In this document: positions 1 through 7,859 of the stretch, in pieces | Position numbering within the stretch: position 1 is the first letter of the stretch | How the letters are laid out: the number at the start of each line of letters is the position of its first letter | Source: a bacterium HR15 | GTDB lineage: Bacteria; Armatimonadota; Fimbriimonadia; Fimbriimonadales; GBS-DC | DNA: 62,776 nt | NCBI GenBank assembly: GCA_002898555.1 | Contig: BEHR01000019.1 | Location: forward strand, 1-62,776 | Reading direction: 5' to 3' | Program-made: the position numbers and the translations under genes | The notes under the pieces: generated by a model | Told to the model about the DNA's origin: nothing | Databases searched by the model: none | The model's input: only the letters and a program-made list of their open reading frames with translations

Positions 1-261
1 AGGGCACATCCTGATGCCGTCTGCTTCCGGTGAGGTGTGAAGCCAGTCCCGAAAGGCGCGATAGAGCTTGGTGTCCACCTTACCCCCATTTTGTTCCTTC
101 ATCAGGGAGTATTTCACCGCGATTGCCCACAGGTTCGCACGGCAGCGCGCCTCCAAGGTTCGGTAGCGAATAATTTGGACGACCGGATAGGTGATGGCTG
201 CCAGTAAGGCGGTGATTGCCAGCACTACCAGCAGCTGCTTCAATGTCCATCCGCGTTGCAT
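1..261 (-). CDS. Pilin-like (pseudopilin-class) protein, 3' end outside window
   Basis: Open to the window edge; about 87 codons visible. The N-terminus reads MQRGWTLKQLLVVLAITALL, a short basic leader, a G/W processing-type junction and a long hydrophobic helix, as in type IV pilin-like proteins. The usual Glu at +5 after cleavage is a Gln here, so normal PilD processing or assembly is uncertain. After the helix comes a mostly polar region (RYRTLEARCRANLWAIAV). Two in-frame ATGs exist at 267 and 261; the AGAGGTG Shine-Dalgarno sits at good distance from 261, so I prefer that start. The upstream cysteine-rich gene stops at 269, only a few bases before, so the two are almost certainly co-translated. 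Family identification is good, exact role unknown. Confidence 0.65.
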   Translation of the reverse strand, partial: MQRGWTLKQLLVVLAITALLAAITYPVVQIIRYRTLEARCRANLWAIAVKYSLMKEQNGGKVDTKLYRAFRDWLHTSPEADGIRMCP

Positions 262-268
262 TTCCATC

Positions 269-757
269 TCACCTCTTTGTAGGGATAACGGGATGTCCGG
301 GTATCGGCACGGGGACAGGACTGGGAGAAGGACCACATGGATTACCCTGACAGTCCTCTCCTAAGGGAAGATATTCCGTTGTCACGTACACAAACTTGGG
401 TGAATCTGTTCCACAGGCATCACCTGCTGAGTTCCTGCAGGTATACTTCGCGCATACTTGGAAAGCTCTCACTCTATAGTTGCATTCGTTTGGTGGAACG
501 GAGGGGCATCCAGGTACATTGAAACGGCAAAGTACGCCCACATCCCACCGAACGGTGCCATCGCTTCGCCAAGTACAAGCCCTACCTCCGGCATTACCGC
601 ACAGTCCGCTGGGTGGTTGGTCATTACATCGACGTGGAACGCGTGGATCGCACGGGTCTGCCAAAACCGCTGGTATAACCAGCAGCGTCAGACCAGTCAA
701 AAGGCTTGTGAAGAAGCGATGCGCTTTATGCCTCTTCAATGGTTGAACCTGTTTCAT
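269..757 (-). CDS. Secreted cysteine-rich protein of unknown function
   Basis: About 162 residues from the preferred ATG at 757, which follows GGAGGAGG by 6 nt; an earlier ATG at 763 is too close to it. The N-terminus (MKQVQPLKRHKAHRF) is basic, followed by a hydrophobic stretch ending PAVLADP, a probable Sec signal peptide with cleavage after AVLA. The mature part has twelve Cys residues, an even number consistent with disulfides, and a Pro-rich tail (PSPSPVPVPIPGHPVIP). I recognise no family. Its stop overlaps the Shine-Dalgarno region of the downstream pilin-like gene, suggesting that both products act together at the cell surface, perhaps as a pilus-associated pair; this is inference. Confidence 0.6.
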   Translation of the reverse strand: MKQVQPLKRHKAHRFFTSLLTGLTLLVIPAVLADPCDPRVPRRCNDQPPSGLCGNAGGRACTWRSDGTVRWDVGVLCRFNVPGCPSVPPNECNYRVRAFQVCAKYTCRNSAGDACGTDSPKFVYVTTEYLPLGEDCQGNPCGPSPSPVPVPIPGHPVIPTKR

Positions 758-882
758 CTTCATCCTCCTCCACTGTTTTGGTCTGTTGGCAGGCGGGAGA
801 ACACCGCCATTCCCGCCTCCTCTGTCCAAAGTTTGACATCAATAGCAGTTTACCCCACCCCAAACAGCCTTTGCATAGGGAA

Positions 883-911
883 ATTGTACTAAAGGCACAA
901 ATTAGGAAAAA
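883..911 (-). promoter_or_regulatory. Possible promoter of the cysteine-rich/pilin-like operon
   Basis: Read on the minus strand, TTTTTC (911-906), a 17-nt spacer and TACAAT (888-883). It would give a leader of about 120 nt before the ATG at 757. The -35 is a weak match, so this is tentative. Confidence 0.3.
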
Positions 912-920
912 AGGACTACC

Positions 921-1006
921 CATAGGCAAATCTTCTCATACCTGCTCCCTTTTTATCCCCCATAACAGCCATTTACTCTTCAAAGGCATAGGAAAATCTT
1001 CTCATT
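921..1006. repeat. Pair of near-identical 20-bp direct repeats (possible operators)
   Basis: CATAGGCAAATCTTCTCATA at 921-940 recurs with few changes at 987-1006, 66 bp later; a weaker third relative is near 1013-1032. They lie in an AT-rich stretch (about 850-1060) upstream of the minus-strand operon starting at 757, the usual position for activator or repressor binding sites. No protein partner can be named. Confidence 0.5.
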
Positions 1007-1061
1007 GCTTCTGATGGGAAAATATTCCTAATCCTATCTTCCTATGGCGATAGGCGACTAA

Positions 1062-1273
1062 GAGACTGTTTTAAGAATGGTAGGGACAGGACGGTGCACC
1101 TGCTTGAAACTCACAGTGGAGGGCGAGCGTCCCCGCGAGCCGACATGCTTGACGAAGACAGTCCTGTCTTAGTGCGGCGTCGGTTGGAACGGCTCGGCGG
1201 GAGCCTCGCCCTCCAAAATGCCCCAGCGTGAATGCCTACCCATCTCCTTGAACTCCAGTTTTTAAACAGCCTC
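1062..1273. mobile_element. MITE-like element with terminal inverted repeats and TAA target duplication
   Basis: A 212-bp non-coding element. The left end GAGACTGTTTTAAGAATGG matches the reverse complement of the right end (GAGGCTGTTTAAAAACTGG) at 15 of 19 positions. A TAA flanks each side directly (1059-1061 and 1274-1276), as expected for a 3-bp target duplication. The interior carries the GC-rich 30-bp repeat seen elsewhere in the window. Truncated relatives lie at 46696-46853 (inverted) and 57479-57738. The GAG-start and TNA target resemble some IS5-family groups, so it may be moved in trans by such a transposase; none is present here. Confidence 0.65.
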
Positions 1274-1360
1274 TAAGCACGCACCCCCTGATTTGCCTAC
1301 ACCAAAAAGCAGGAGAGACCCAGAACAAGGCGAAAAGAGAGAATGAAGGAGGATAACGCT

Positions 1361-1704
1361 ATGTCTATAAAGCGCGTGAAGGTGCTGCTCTATTGTCAGG
1401 AGGAGGCGCTGCGCGGCTACTTGCAGCGGCTTTTGGAACGGTGTGATGAAATAGAGGTCGTGTTACCCCCCCCGCTGAACCTGTGGATGCGGAGGTGGTG
1501 GAGGAGAACTTTTTGACTCCTCTGGAGGTGAAGCGGTTGCAGATGCTGATCAAGCATGGGGGCAATCTGAAGAAGGCGGCGGAGGCGTCGTGTGTGAGCG
1601 TTCATACCTTTAAGAACGAGTTAGCGTGGATACGAGCAAAGTTAGGTGCGCGCACGACCTTGGAGGCGGTCATCTGGGCGTTTCAGAAGGGGGTGGTGCA
1701 GTGA
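1361..1704 (+). pseudogene. LuxR/NarL-type regulator with reduced receiver, frameshifted at a C8 tract
   Basis: An ATG at 1361 follows AAGGAGG (1346-1352) at good spacing and opens MSIKRVKVLLYCQEEALRGY, which resembles the first strand and helix of a response-regulator receiver. The frame closes soon after an eight-C run at 1466-1473. One extra C would join it in frame to EPVDAEVVEENFLTPLEVKR and a GerE-type helix-turn-helix (GNLKKAAEASCVSVHTFKNE) ending at 1704. The joined product would be about 115 residues, with only a stub of the receiver and no phosphoacceptor Asp visible. The homopolymer could be a sequencing error, a phase-variable switch or a real mutation. It precedes the HAD gene by 37 bp. 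Confidence 0.6.
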
Positions 1705-1723
1705 GACCCTCTACCGAGCAGGG

Positions 1724-1729
1724 TATAAT
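1724..1729 (+). promoter_or_regulatory. -10 box of the HAD phosphatase gene
   Basis: AGGGTATAAT with the hexamer ending 12 nt before the ATG at 1742 and no Shine-Dalgarno between, so the transcript would have a leader of only about 5 nt. No clear -35 is seen. Confidence 0.55.
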
Positions 1730-1741
1730 TTGGGCGCGACG

Positions 1742-2485
1742 ATGGAACGACTATCGGCAGTGCGTGCTATCCTGTTTGACCTCGATGGCACGCTGATCGA
1801 TACGGTGGAGCTGATTACACAGGCTTTGAACTATACCTATCGCAAGCATCTGGGCATCGAATTGCCCAAAGAGGAGTTGAGACGACTGATCGGGCTGCCG
1901 TTGAAGATGCAGATGCATTATCTGGACGAGCGCGTGGCACATCCGATAGATCACGAGGCGATGGAGGCAGACGAGATGGACTATTACGAAAGGCATCGCC
2001 ATCTGGAGCGCGTGTTGCCCGAGGTGGTGGATGCGGTGCGTGAAGCCCATCGGCGCGGCTACCGCACCGCGCTGGTCACCTCCAAGAACCGCAAAGAGCT
2101 TGCAAGCGTGCTACCGCGTCTGAATCTGGACTCGGTGGTGGAGGCGATTGTCTCGGCGGACGATTCGCCACGCCCCAAGCCCGCGCCCGATCCGGTGCTG
2201 ACCGCGCTGCAGCGCGTGCAAGTGCGCCCTGAAGCGGCAGTGTTTATTGGCGATACGGTGTTCGATATCGAATGTGGACGGGCAGCGGGTGTACAGGTGG
2301 GTGCAGTTGGCTGGGGAGCGCACCTGCCGCAAGACCTCCAGGCGGCGCAGCCCGATTACTATTTCGCAACGCCCGCCGATCTATTGAACTGGGTTCGACA
2401 ACTGCCCGAACGGAACAACGATGGCAAAGCGCAAGAAGACGATTTCACCCGAAGAACCAGCGACCACTCAGCCTATCGAGCTTGA
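1742..2485 (+). CDS. HAD-superfamily phosphatase (phosphoglycolate/pyrophosphatase type)
   Basis: 247 residues. Haloacid-dehalogenase motifs are all visible: motif I FDLDGTLIDT near the N-terminus with the nucleophilic Asp, motif II LVTSKN, motif III Lys in RPKPAPDP, and motif IV FIGDTVFDIECG. The alpha-helical cap between motifs I and II is of the subclass seen in Gph and PpaX. Such enzymes hydrolyse phosphoglycolate or pyrophosphate in the cytoplasm; the substrate cannot be decided here. I chose the ATG at 1742 because the family's hydrophobic strand follows at once and a -10 box lies just before it. The last 65 bp overlap the following GH42-like gene in another frame. Confidence 0.85.
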   Translation: MERLSAVRAILFDLDGTLIDTVELITQALNYTYRKHLGIELPKEELRRLIGLPLKMQMHYLDERVAHPIDHEAMEADEMDYYERHRHLERVLPEVVDAVREAHRRGYRTALVTSKNRKELASVLPRLNLDSVVEAIVSADDSPRPKPAPDPVLTALQRVQVRPEAAVFIGDTVFDIECGRAAGVQVGAVGWGAHLPQDLQAAQPDYYFATPADLLNWVRQLPERNNDGKAQEDDFTRRTSDHSAYRA

Positions 2486-5400
2486 ACCGACGGAGAAGCC
2501 GAAGCGCCGAAGAAAAAAGGCGGACACCGCCCCCGCGGTGGAACCGGTCGAGCAGGCTGTGATGGAGGAAGCTGCTCCAAAAACGCCTGAAGCGGAGCAG
2601 ACCCCTGTGCGATGGCGCGCCCGACGCCGTCGCAAGGACATCCCTCCCGAATCTCCAGCCGAAGCCGCTCCCGCCGAGCCGAGCTTGGAGGGTGAGCCTC
2701 CTGCCGCGCCGAGCTTGGAGGGCGAGGCTCCCGCCGCGCCGAAAAAGCCGAAAAGAGGGAAGAGGGCTTCATCGGCTGATGTGCAAACAGCAGGTGCTGC
2801 CCCCGTCGAAGAGGAACCTACTCGCAAGCGGCGCGCCCGCCGACGCAAGGCAGAACCCGAAGCTGTTCCGGAAGCTGTCGGGGAAATACCCACGCCTCAA
2901 GCGGAAGAAGCGGGCATCGTCGAGACAACGATACCTCCCGAAGAGAGCACGGACATATTAGAAGTGCCACCATTAGAGGTTACACTTCGCCACCCCATCG
3001 CGCGGGTGCACTTCCATCGGGGCATTCCCCAAATCACTTTTGGCGAGCGAGTGCTGCTTCCCCTCCTCTTTTTCGGCAATCCGCATACACCGGAAGCCGC
3101 CATGCGCGTCCATCAGCAAATGCAGCTTGCCAGCGAGGCAGGGGTCACCCTCTTCGCCCTGCTGATCGTACTCCCTGTCCGCGACACAGGGGCAATCGAG
3201 GCGTTCGATGCGGTTCGCTACTGGACAACCCTCGCCCGTGAAATAAACCCCGATGCGCTCTTGCTATGGCGGATTGTGCCTGTGCCGGTCGGCAACTGGC
3301 AAAAGGAGTTTCCAGAAGCCGTGATTCGCTTTGCCGACGGCACGGTGGGTGGGCCCTCCATCTGCGCCGATCGCTGGTGGGACATCGTGCAGCGGCAACT
3401 GACGGAGCTGGTGCGTCTGGTGGAGCAGGAGGGAGAGGGTGCCAGCACGCTTGGCTACCATCTGGACTGGGGCGAATGGTTCCTGCCCGAATCGGCTGGC
3501 TATGACATGAGCGATGCCGCGGTGCAAGCGTTCCGCGAATGGCTACGACGCCACTTTCGCAACGACACCGTGAGTCTGCGCGCCAGCTGGTTCAACGGCG
3601 AGATCAACTTTAGCACGGCGTCGATTCCGCCCTTTGTGCCCAGCGCGCCCCTTACCAAGCGCCAGTTCTATGACCCACGCCGTGAAGGGCGCTGGATCGA
3701 TTACCATCAGTTCCTTTCCGATGCGACCGCCCGACGCATCCTAAGCCTGGCGCGCGCCGTCAAAGAGGCATGCCACCGACGATGCCTTGTGGGCGCGTCC
3801 TATGGCTATGTGCTGGAGTGGCGCCATCCCTATTCCGGGCATCTGGCACTGAGCGCACTGCTGCAAAGCGAGGACATCGACTTTCTCTCTGCGCCCGTCT
3901 CCTATGCGGACCGCCTGCCGGGCGGCACGGGTGCCGTCCCTGTGCCCGTGGAATCGGTGCAACTGCATCACAAACTCTTCCTCGCCGAGGAGGACTACCG
4001 TGCCCCTTTTGGCAAAGTCATGCGATTCGACCAGCCAGCGACGGAGCATTCGCTGACACCAAGCACAGGCAGCGAGGAGGACTATAACCCACCCCTGCGC
4101 TCAGCAGAGGCTTTCGCACAAGTACAACGCCGCTCTCTGATGCAGGCACTCACGCATGGCTTTGGCGAAGTGTGGATGGATTTGTGGGGCGAAGGCTGGC
4201 TGATGCACCCAGCGGCCTGGGAGCAGATTGCCGAGTTCCAAAAAATGTGGGGTTTGCGCGAGCGCAAAATCTTTTCCTCTGTGGTACCCGTTGAGGTCGG
4301 AGAAAAAACGGTTCTCGGTCAAATGGAGCCTGACCTTGCCGTGCTGATCGATCCAACGAGCCTGAGCTATGTGCGGGTTGGCTCCCCCCTGATCCAGCAG
4401 GTGATTGTTCAGGCGAGGGAGGCTATCATGCGCGCGGGCATCTCCTATGGCTTCTACCTGCTGGACGATGTGTTGCGACGCGATTTCCCCCGCTCGCGCC
4501 TGGTGCTGTTTCTGAACGCATGGAACATCAAGCCGTCCATACGCGAAGCGATTCGGAGGCGATTACAACGCGATGGGCGTGTGCTTATCTGGCTCTACGC
4601 CGCCTCGCTGTTTGACAACCACCGACATGCCCTGGAGACCGCGCGCGAAGTGACAGGGCTTGCCCTTGCACTCCAGCCGTGGGCGAGCCCCCAAGGCTCC
4701 CAGATTGTAGACCCACTCCATCCTATTGTGCGCGAAATGAAAAGCGATAAGCTCGGCATCCAACAGCGCTGGGAACCATCCTTCTACGCGCTGGCGGGTG
4801 AGTGCCGAGTGATTGGCGAGTATATCGAGACGGGACTCCCCTCGCTAACTGTGGCGGAGTATGACCACTGGCGAGCGGTGTTCATTGGGGAGCGCACGCT
4901 GACGCCCGAACTGCTGCGCGGAATCGCCCGTTGGGCAGGCGTGCATGTATGGTGCGCGACCAACGATGTGGTGCAAGCGCGCCCGCCGCTGGTGCATATC
5001 CATGCGAGCAAGGGGGGCGAAAAGCCACTGAACTTGCCTGCACCCCTCTGGGTGTATGACCTGACCGAGGGCATCATGTCCGAAGAGGCAGTGCTTGAGC
5101 ATCGAATCGGTATGAACGAAGGGGAGAGTCGCCTGTTCTTAGTGGGTTCACGCGCCGCCATCGAAGCGTTGCTAACGGGCACGGACGAGGGAGAAGACCT
5201 GATCGCCCTGATAGAACCGACCGCTGCCCATAGCACGGAGCCATCTTGGAGCGCGCATCCCGATTTGCTGGACGAAGCGGCCATCGCACTGGTGCAGCCA
5301 TTGCCCATGTCAGGCGAGGCTCCCGCCGAGCCGAGATTGGAGGGTGAGGTTCCCGCTGAGCTGAGATTGGAGGGCGAGGCTCCCGCCGAGCCGAAAAGAA

Positions 5401-5537
5401 CCGCCAAACGCACCAAAAGAGCCAAGGGGCATGACAGACACACAGGTCTGCCCCTCTCAGCTCCACCTGCCACGGATGACCTGCTCCAAAGCATCCGCTG
5501 GCGCAAACAATCTGCTAAGGAAGACTCGAATCCATGA
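2421..5537 (+). CDS. Very large GH42-like (beta-galactosidase-fold) protein with basic tails
   Basis: 1038 residues. Residues 1 to about 190 are low-complexity and Lys/Arg/Pro/Ala-rich, partly built from the in-frame 30-bp repeat (EGEAPAAP). The body resembles GH42-type TIM-barrel glycosidases: a carboxylate-rich motif [36 protein letters not shown], then a Rossmann-like second domain ([20 protein letters not shown]) of the trimerisation type. The C-terminal 70 residues again contain EGEAPAEP repeats and a basic patch. No signal peptide is visible, so it would be cytoplasmic. It overlaps the HAD gene by 65 bp and ends 22 bp before hisF, suggesting an operon without obvious metabolic logic. 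Catalytic function is inferred from fold only. Confidence 0.65.
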   Translation: MAKRKKTISPEEPATTQPIELEPTEKPKRRRKKADTAPAVEPVEQAVMEEAAPKTPEAEQTPVRWRARRRRKDIPPESPAEAAPAEPSLEGEPPAAPSLEGEAPAAPKKPKRGKRASSADVQTAGAAPVEEEPTRKRRARRRKAEPEAVPEAVGEIPTPQAEEAGIVETTIPPEESTDILEVPPLEVTLRHPIARVHFHRGIPQITFGERVLLPLLFFGNPHTPEAAMRVHQQMQLASEAGVTLFALLIVLPVRDTGAIEAFDAVRYWTTLAREINPDALLLWRIVPVPVGNWQKEFPEAVIRFADGTVGGPSICADRWWDIVQRQLTELVRLVEQEGEGASTLGYHLDWGEWFLPESAGYDMSDAAVQAFREWLRRHFRNDTVSLRASWFNGEINFSTASIPPFVPSAPLTKRQFYDPRREGRWIDYHQFLSDATARRILSLARAVKEACHRRCLVGASYGYVLEWRHPYSGHLALSALLQSEDIDFLSAPVSYADRLPGGTGAVPVPVESVQLHHKLFLAEEDYRAPFGKVMRFDQPATEHSLTPSTGSEEDYNPPLRSAEAFAQVQRRSLMQALTHGFGEVWMDLWGEGWLMHPAAWEQIAEFQKMWGLRERKIFSSVVPVEVGEKTVLGQMEPDLAVLIDPTSLSYVRVGSPLIQQVIVQAREAIMRAGISYGFYLLDDVLRRDFPRSRLVLFLNAWNIKPSIREAIRRRLQRDGRVLIWLYAASLFDNHRHALETAREVTGLALALQPWASPQGSQIVDPLHPIVREMKSDKLGIQQRWEPSFYALAGECRVIGEYIETGLPSLTVAEYDHWRAVFIGERTLTPELLRGIARWAGVHVWCATNDVVQARPPLVHIHASKGGEKPLNLPAPLWVYDLTEGIMSEEAVLEHRIGMNEGESRLFLVGSRAAIEALLTGTDEGEDLIALIEPTAAHSTEPSWSAHPDLLDEAAIALVQPLPMSGEAPAEPRLEGEVPAELRLEGEAPAEPKRTAKRTKRAKGHDRHTGLPLSAPPATDDLLQSIRWRKQSAKEDSNP
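5331..5400 (+). repeat. In-frame 30-bp GC-rich repeats in the GH42-like gene
   Basis: Two to three tandem copies of a 30-bp unit (core GGAGGGCGAGGCTCCCGCC followed by GAGCCGA) encode EGEAPAEP in the reading frame; related copies at 2676-2743 encode LEGEPPAAP. The same unit lies intergenically and inside other genes of the window. Confidence 0.75.
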
Positions 5538-5559
5538 GGGCACCTCTTTAGGTGATTGT

Positions 5560-6318
5560 ATGCTGGCGAAACGGATTATCCCCTGTTTGGATGTGTGGAA
5601 TGGGCGCGTGGTCAAAGGCGTCCATTTTGTTCACCTGCGCGATGCTGGCGACCCAGTGGAACTTGCCGCCCTCTACGACCGTGAGGGAGCGGACGAGCTG
5701 GTCTTTCTGGACATCACAGCCAGCCATGAGCGACGCGCTCCCGTGTTCGAATTAGCCGCGCGAGTTGCCGAGCAGGTGTTCATCCCTTTCACCGTAGGAG
5801 GGGGGATTCGTACCTTGGACGACATCCGGGCGATTCTGAAAGCGGGCGCAGATAAAGTCAGCCTCAACACGGTCGCAGTGGAGAACCCTGCGCTGGTTGC
5901 GGAGGCGGCGGAGCGATTCGGCAGCCAGTGCATTGTGGTCGCCATCGATGCCCGCTGGAACAGGACACGCTATGAAGTCTACACCCATGGCGGGCGGCGT
6001 CCCACCGGGCTGGACGCGGTGGAATGGGCACGGGAAGCCGTGCGCCTCGGTGCGGGCGAAATCCTGCTGACCAGCATGGATCGCGATGGCACGCAGGCAG
6101 GCTATGACCTTGCGCTCACCCGCGCGGTCGCGGAGGCAGTGAATGTGCCCGTGATTGCTTCCGGAGGCGCAGGTAAGCCAGAACACTTGTACGACGCTCT
6201 GACCGAAGGCAAAGCGGCTGCCGCGCTGATTGCCTCTATCGTGCACGACGGCTACTACCGCCTGCGCACCCTGAAAGAGTATCTGCACGCCCGCGGCGTG
6301 CCAGTACGATTATGGTAG
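5560..6318 (+). CDS. hisF: Imidazole glycerol phosphate synthase cyclase subunit
   Basis: 252 residues, normal for HisF. It opens with the family signature [21 protein letters not shown], whose Asp is the first catalytic residue; the second, in the DGT loop, is in [25 protein letters not shown] and [13 protein letters not shown] are the phosphate-binding loops of the TIM barrel. It converts PRFAR plus ammonia (from HisH) to imidazole glycerol phosphate and AICAR in histidine synthesis. The ATG at 5560 is preceded by AGGTGA at about 5 nt; the longer frame upstream is non-homologous. No other his gene lies in the window; it sits after the GH42-like gene, probably in the same transcript. Confidence 0.95.
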   Translation: MLAKRIIPCLDVWNGRVVKGVHFVHLRDAGDPVELAALYDREGADELVFLDITASHERRAPVFELAARVAEQVFIPFTVGGGIRTLDDIRAILKAGADKVSLNTVAVENPALVAEAAERFGSQCIVVAIDARWNRTRYEVYTHGGRRPTGLDAVEWAREAVRLGAGEILLTSMDRDGTQAGYDLALTRAVAEAVNVPVIASGGAGKPEHLYDALTEGKAAAALIASIVHDGYYRLRTLKEYLHARGVPVRLW

Positions 6319-6357
6319 AGTGCACCTGCATTCACAGCCAAGACCAGAAAATAAAAT

Positions 6358-6383
6358 GCTGCCCCTACCGCAGTAGGGGCAGC
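6358..6383 (-). terminator. Intrinsic terminator between hisF and the PEP-CTERM gene
   Basis: Perfect 11-bp stem GCTGCCCCTAC / GTAGGGGCAGC with a CGCA loop. On the minus strand it is followed by ATTTTATTTT, so it best terminates the PEP-CTERM gene; the two genes are convergent and it may serve both. Confidence 0.8.
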
Positions 6384-6410
6384 ACGAACAGGCAACCGTA
6401 AGGATTGCCC

Positions 6411-7085
6411 TTACTTCAGGCGTCGACGGCGTAGCAACAAGCCACCCAGCCCAACACCCAACGCCAGCAGACTGGCAGGCTCAGGCACCCAGTCCTGCTC
6501 CACCAGCAGCAAGGATGCGGTGTCTGTACCGGGAGCCGATGCACCATTCAAGGTGAGGGTATAGCTCTCGCTCACATTAAGCACGGTGAAGGTGCCACCC
6601 AGTGGTACAAACACATCGAGCAGGAAGCTGCCATCAGAACCGCCCATCCCAGAACCAGCGAAGCTGCCACTGGCATTATAGAGCACATTTCCAACAGCAT
6701 CGGTGACGGTCTTGGACCAGGCGACTTGTCCCCTACCCCATACGAAGCCGCTCACGATGAAGCGGAAGCCATTTAGCCCTTTACCAGAAAGGGTGTAAGA
6801 GGCGTTGAAGGAGCCTGTGGTAAAGGTTGTGCCATCACCCACCGTAATTGGTGGGTTGCTCAGCTGGGTCAGGAATGTAATGCTGGGTGGAGTTGCAAGA
6901 CCTGTCACACTCACTGGCGGTGTGTAGGTTGTGCCGTTGATGTTGACGGGCACCGTCACGCTCACACTGCCCGGGTTCAGCAATCCGGCGCTGGTTGTAA
7001 TATTCACATTCCAGCCGGATGCGAGCGCGCTCGACATGAGCGCTGCGCCTACCACGCTATTCCAGAACTTCTGCCAGCTCGTCAT
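6411..7085 (-). CDS. Secreted PEP-CTERM sorting-domain protein
   Basis: 224 residues. A signal peptide is visible at the N-terminus (cleavage probably after SSALA), the middle is a Gly/Thr/Val-rich beta-type domain, and the last 25 residues form a PEP-CTERM tripartite signal: VPEPAS, a hydrophobic LLALGVGLGGLLL helix and RRRRLK. Such tails are recognised by exosortase EpsH-type enzymes and released or anchored at the envelope. No exosortase lies in the window. The start is the ATG at 7085, preceded by AAAGGAG; a GTG directly before it is less likely. It has its own strong promoter at 7160-7188 and the terminator at 6358-6383, so it is monocistronic. Confidence 0.8.
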   Translation of the reverse strand: MTSWQKFWNSVVGAALMSSALASGWNVNITTSAGLLNPGSVSVTVPVNINGTTYTPPVSVTGLATPPSITFLTQLSNPPITVGDGTTFTTGSFNASYTLSGKGLNGFRFIVSGFVWGRGQVAWSKTVTDAVGNVLYNASGSFAGSGMGGSDGSFLLDVFVPLGGTFTVLNVSESYTLTLNGASAPGTDTASLLLVEQDWVPEPASLLALGVGLGGLLLRRRRLK

Positions 7086-7159
7086 CACATCACGCTCCTT
7101 TCCAGCGGCTGCGGGGAGGCAACCAAGTCAGGCGTCAGCATATTGCCACCCGCACCTCT

Positions 7160-7188
7160 ATTATAGCATATTTTCGCGCGTTTGTCAA
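7160..7188 (-). promoter_or_regulatory. Strong -35/-10 promoter of the PEP-CTERM gene
   Basis: On the minus strand TTGACA (7188-7183), a 17-nt spacer and TATAAT (7165-7160): both hexamers match consensus. The leader is about 70 nt and contains a Shine-Dalgarno. Confidence 0.85.
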
Positions 7189-7198
7189 GGGGTCAGGG

Positions 7199-7204
7199 TA
7201 AAAT
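7199..7204 (+). promoter_or_regulatory. Possible -10 box of queF
   Basis: AGGGTAAAAT with the hexamer ending 8 nt before the queF ATG at 7213; same near-leaderless geometry as other genes here. Confidence 0.4.
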
Positions 7205-7212
7205 TCTAACAT

Positions 7213-7638
7213 ATGAGCGTTTTGCAGGAGGATTTCTGGCTGCCACGATCGGGACCGATGCCGCGTCCGAAGAGCGTGGCGGAGGCGGTGGAAGTGTTGC
7301 GGCGCGAGGCGTTCCCCTCGCCAGGGGTCTCGCAAGTGCGCTTCCATGCCCGCGAGTTCACTTCCATCTGCCCGCGCTCCGGTCAGCCCGACTTCGGCGA
7401 GGTGATTATCGAGTACGCCCCCAATAAGCTCTGTCTGGAATCGAAATCGCTCAAGTTTTACCTCTGGGCATTTCGCGAGGAAGCGGGCTACGCCGAGGGG
7501 CTGGCAGCCCGCATCGCAGATGATCTCTATGAGGTGCTGCAGCCTCGTTGGGTGCGCGTGGTAGTGCGTCAGTACCCTCGTGGTGGCATCGAAATAGAAG
7601 CGGAGGCTCTGCGCCCATCTCAATCGGAAACGCTCTGA
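7213..7638 (+). CDS. queF: NADPH-dependent preQ0 reductase
   Basis: 141 residues, the size of the short unimodular QueF class. FTSICPRSGQPDFG carries the catalytic Cys that forms a thioimide with the nitrile of 7-cyano-7-deazaguanine; LCLESKSLKFYLWAFR is the QueF signature for NADPH and substrate binding. It reduces preQ0 to preQ1 in queuosine tRNA modification, in the cytoplasm. No other que gene is nearby, and it is flanked by an unrelated surface-protein gene and a secreted dehydrogenase, so it appears to be a single-gene unit with its own -10 box. Confidence 0.92.
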   Translation: MSVLQEDFWLPRSGPMPRPKSVAEAVEVLRREAFPSPGVSQVRFHAREFTSICPRSGQPDFGEVIIEYAPNKLCLESKSLKFYLWAFREEAGYAEGLAARIADDLYEVLQPRWVRVVVRQYPRGGIEIEAEALRPSQSETL

Positions 7639-7835
7639 CCCGTCAAGCCAGCCCGACATCGGGTGTTCGGAAATTCAAGGGGTGTACACAGGTCTGCCCC
7701 TCCATGTCGGGAGGCTCGCCCTCCAATCTTGAGGTTTTTCGTCTTGCCGAGAGGTTCGCCCTCTCCTCGCCCTCTGGGAGAAGGGTTGGGGGTGAGGGCT
7801 TTCGGCTCGCCCTTCATTTTGGGTTTTTCGGTTGC
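7639..7835. repeat. Intergenic cluster of interspersed GC-rich repeats
   Basis: Between queF and the sugar dehydrogenase. Holds an ACACAGGTCTGCCCC segment (also at 5440 in the GH42-like gene), a GGAGGCTCGCCCTCC unit and further GGTTCGCCCTC degenerate copies. No gene seen. Confidence 0.55.
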
Positions 7836-7847
7836 CACAACTTGGGT

Positions 7848-7853
7848 TATAAT
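7848..7853 (+). promoter_or_regulatory. -10 box of the sugar dehydrogenase gene (leaderless)
   Basis: GGTTATAAT ending 6 nt before the ATG at 7860, with no Shine-Dalgarno. A start site 7 nt downstream would be the A of the ATG itself. Confidence 0.6.
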
Positions 7854-7859
7854 AGAAGC

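Noticed and set aside
458-892. 144-residue plus-strand frame across the cysteine-rich gene
   Set aside because: No Shine-Dalgarno or motif; the minus-strand gene has a signal peptide, Shine-Dalgarno and operon partner.
758-1360. Hidden small gene or RNA gene in the 600-bp gap
   Set aside because: The AT-rich part has no open frame with a start signal and no tRNA-like fold; the rest is the MITE-like element.
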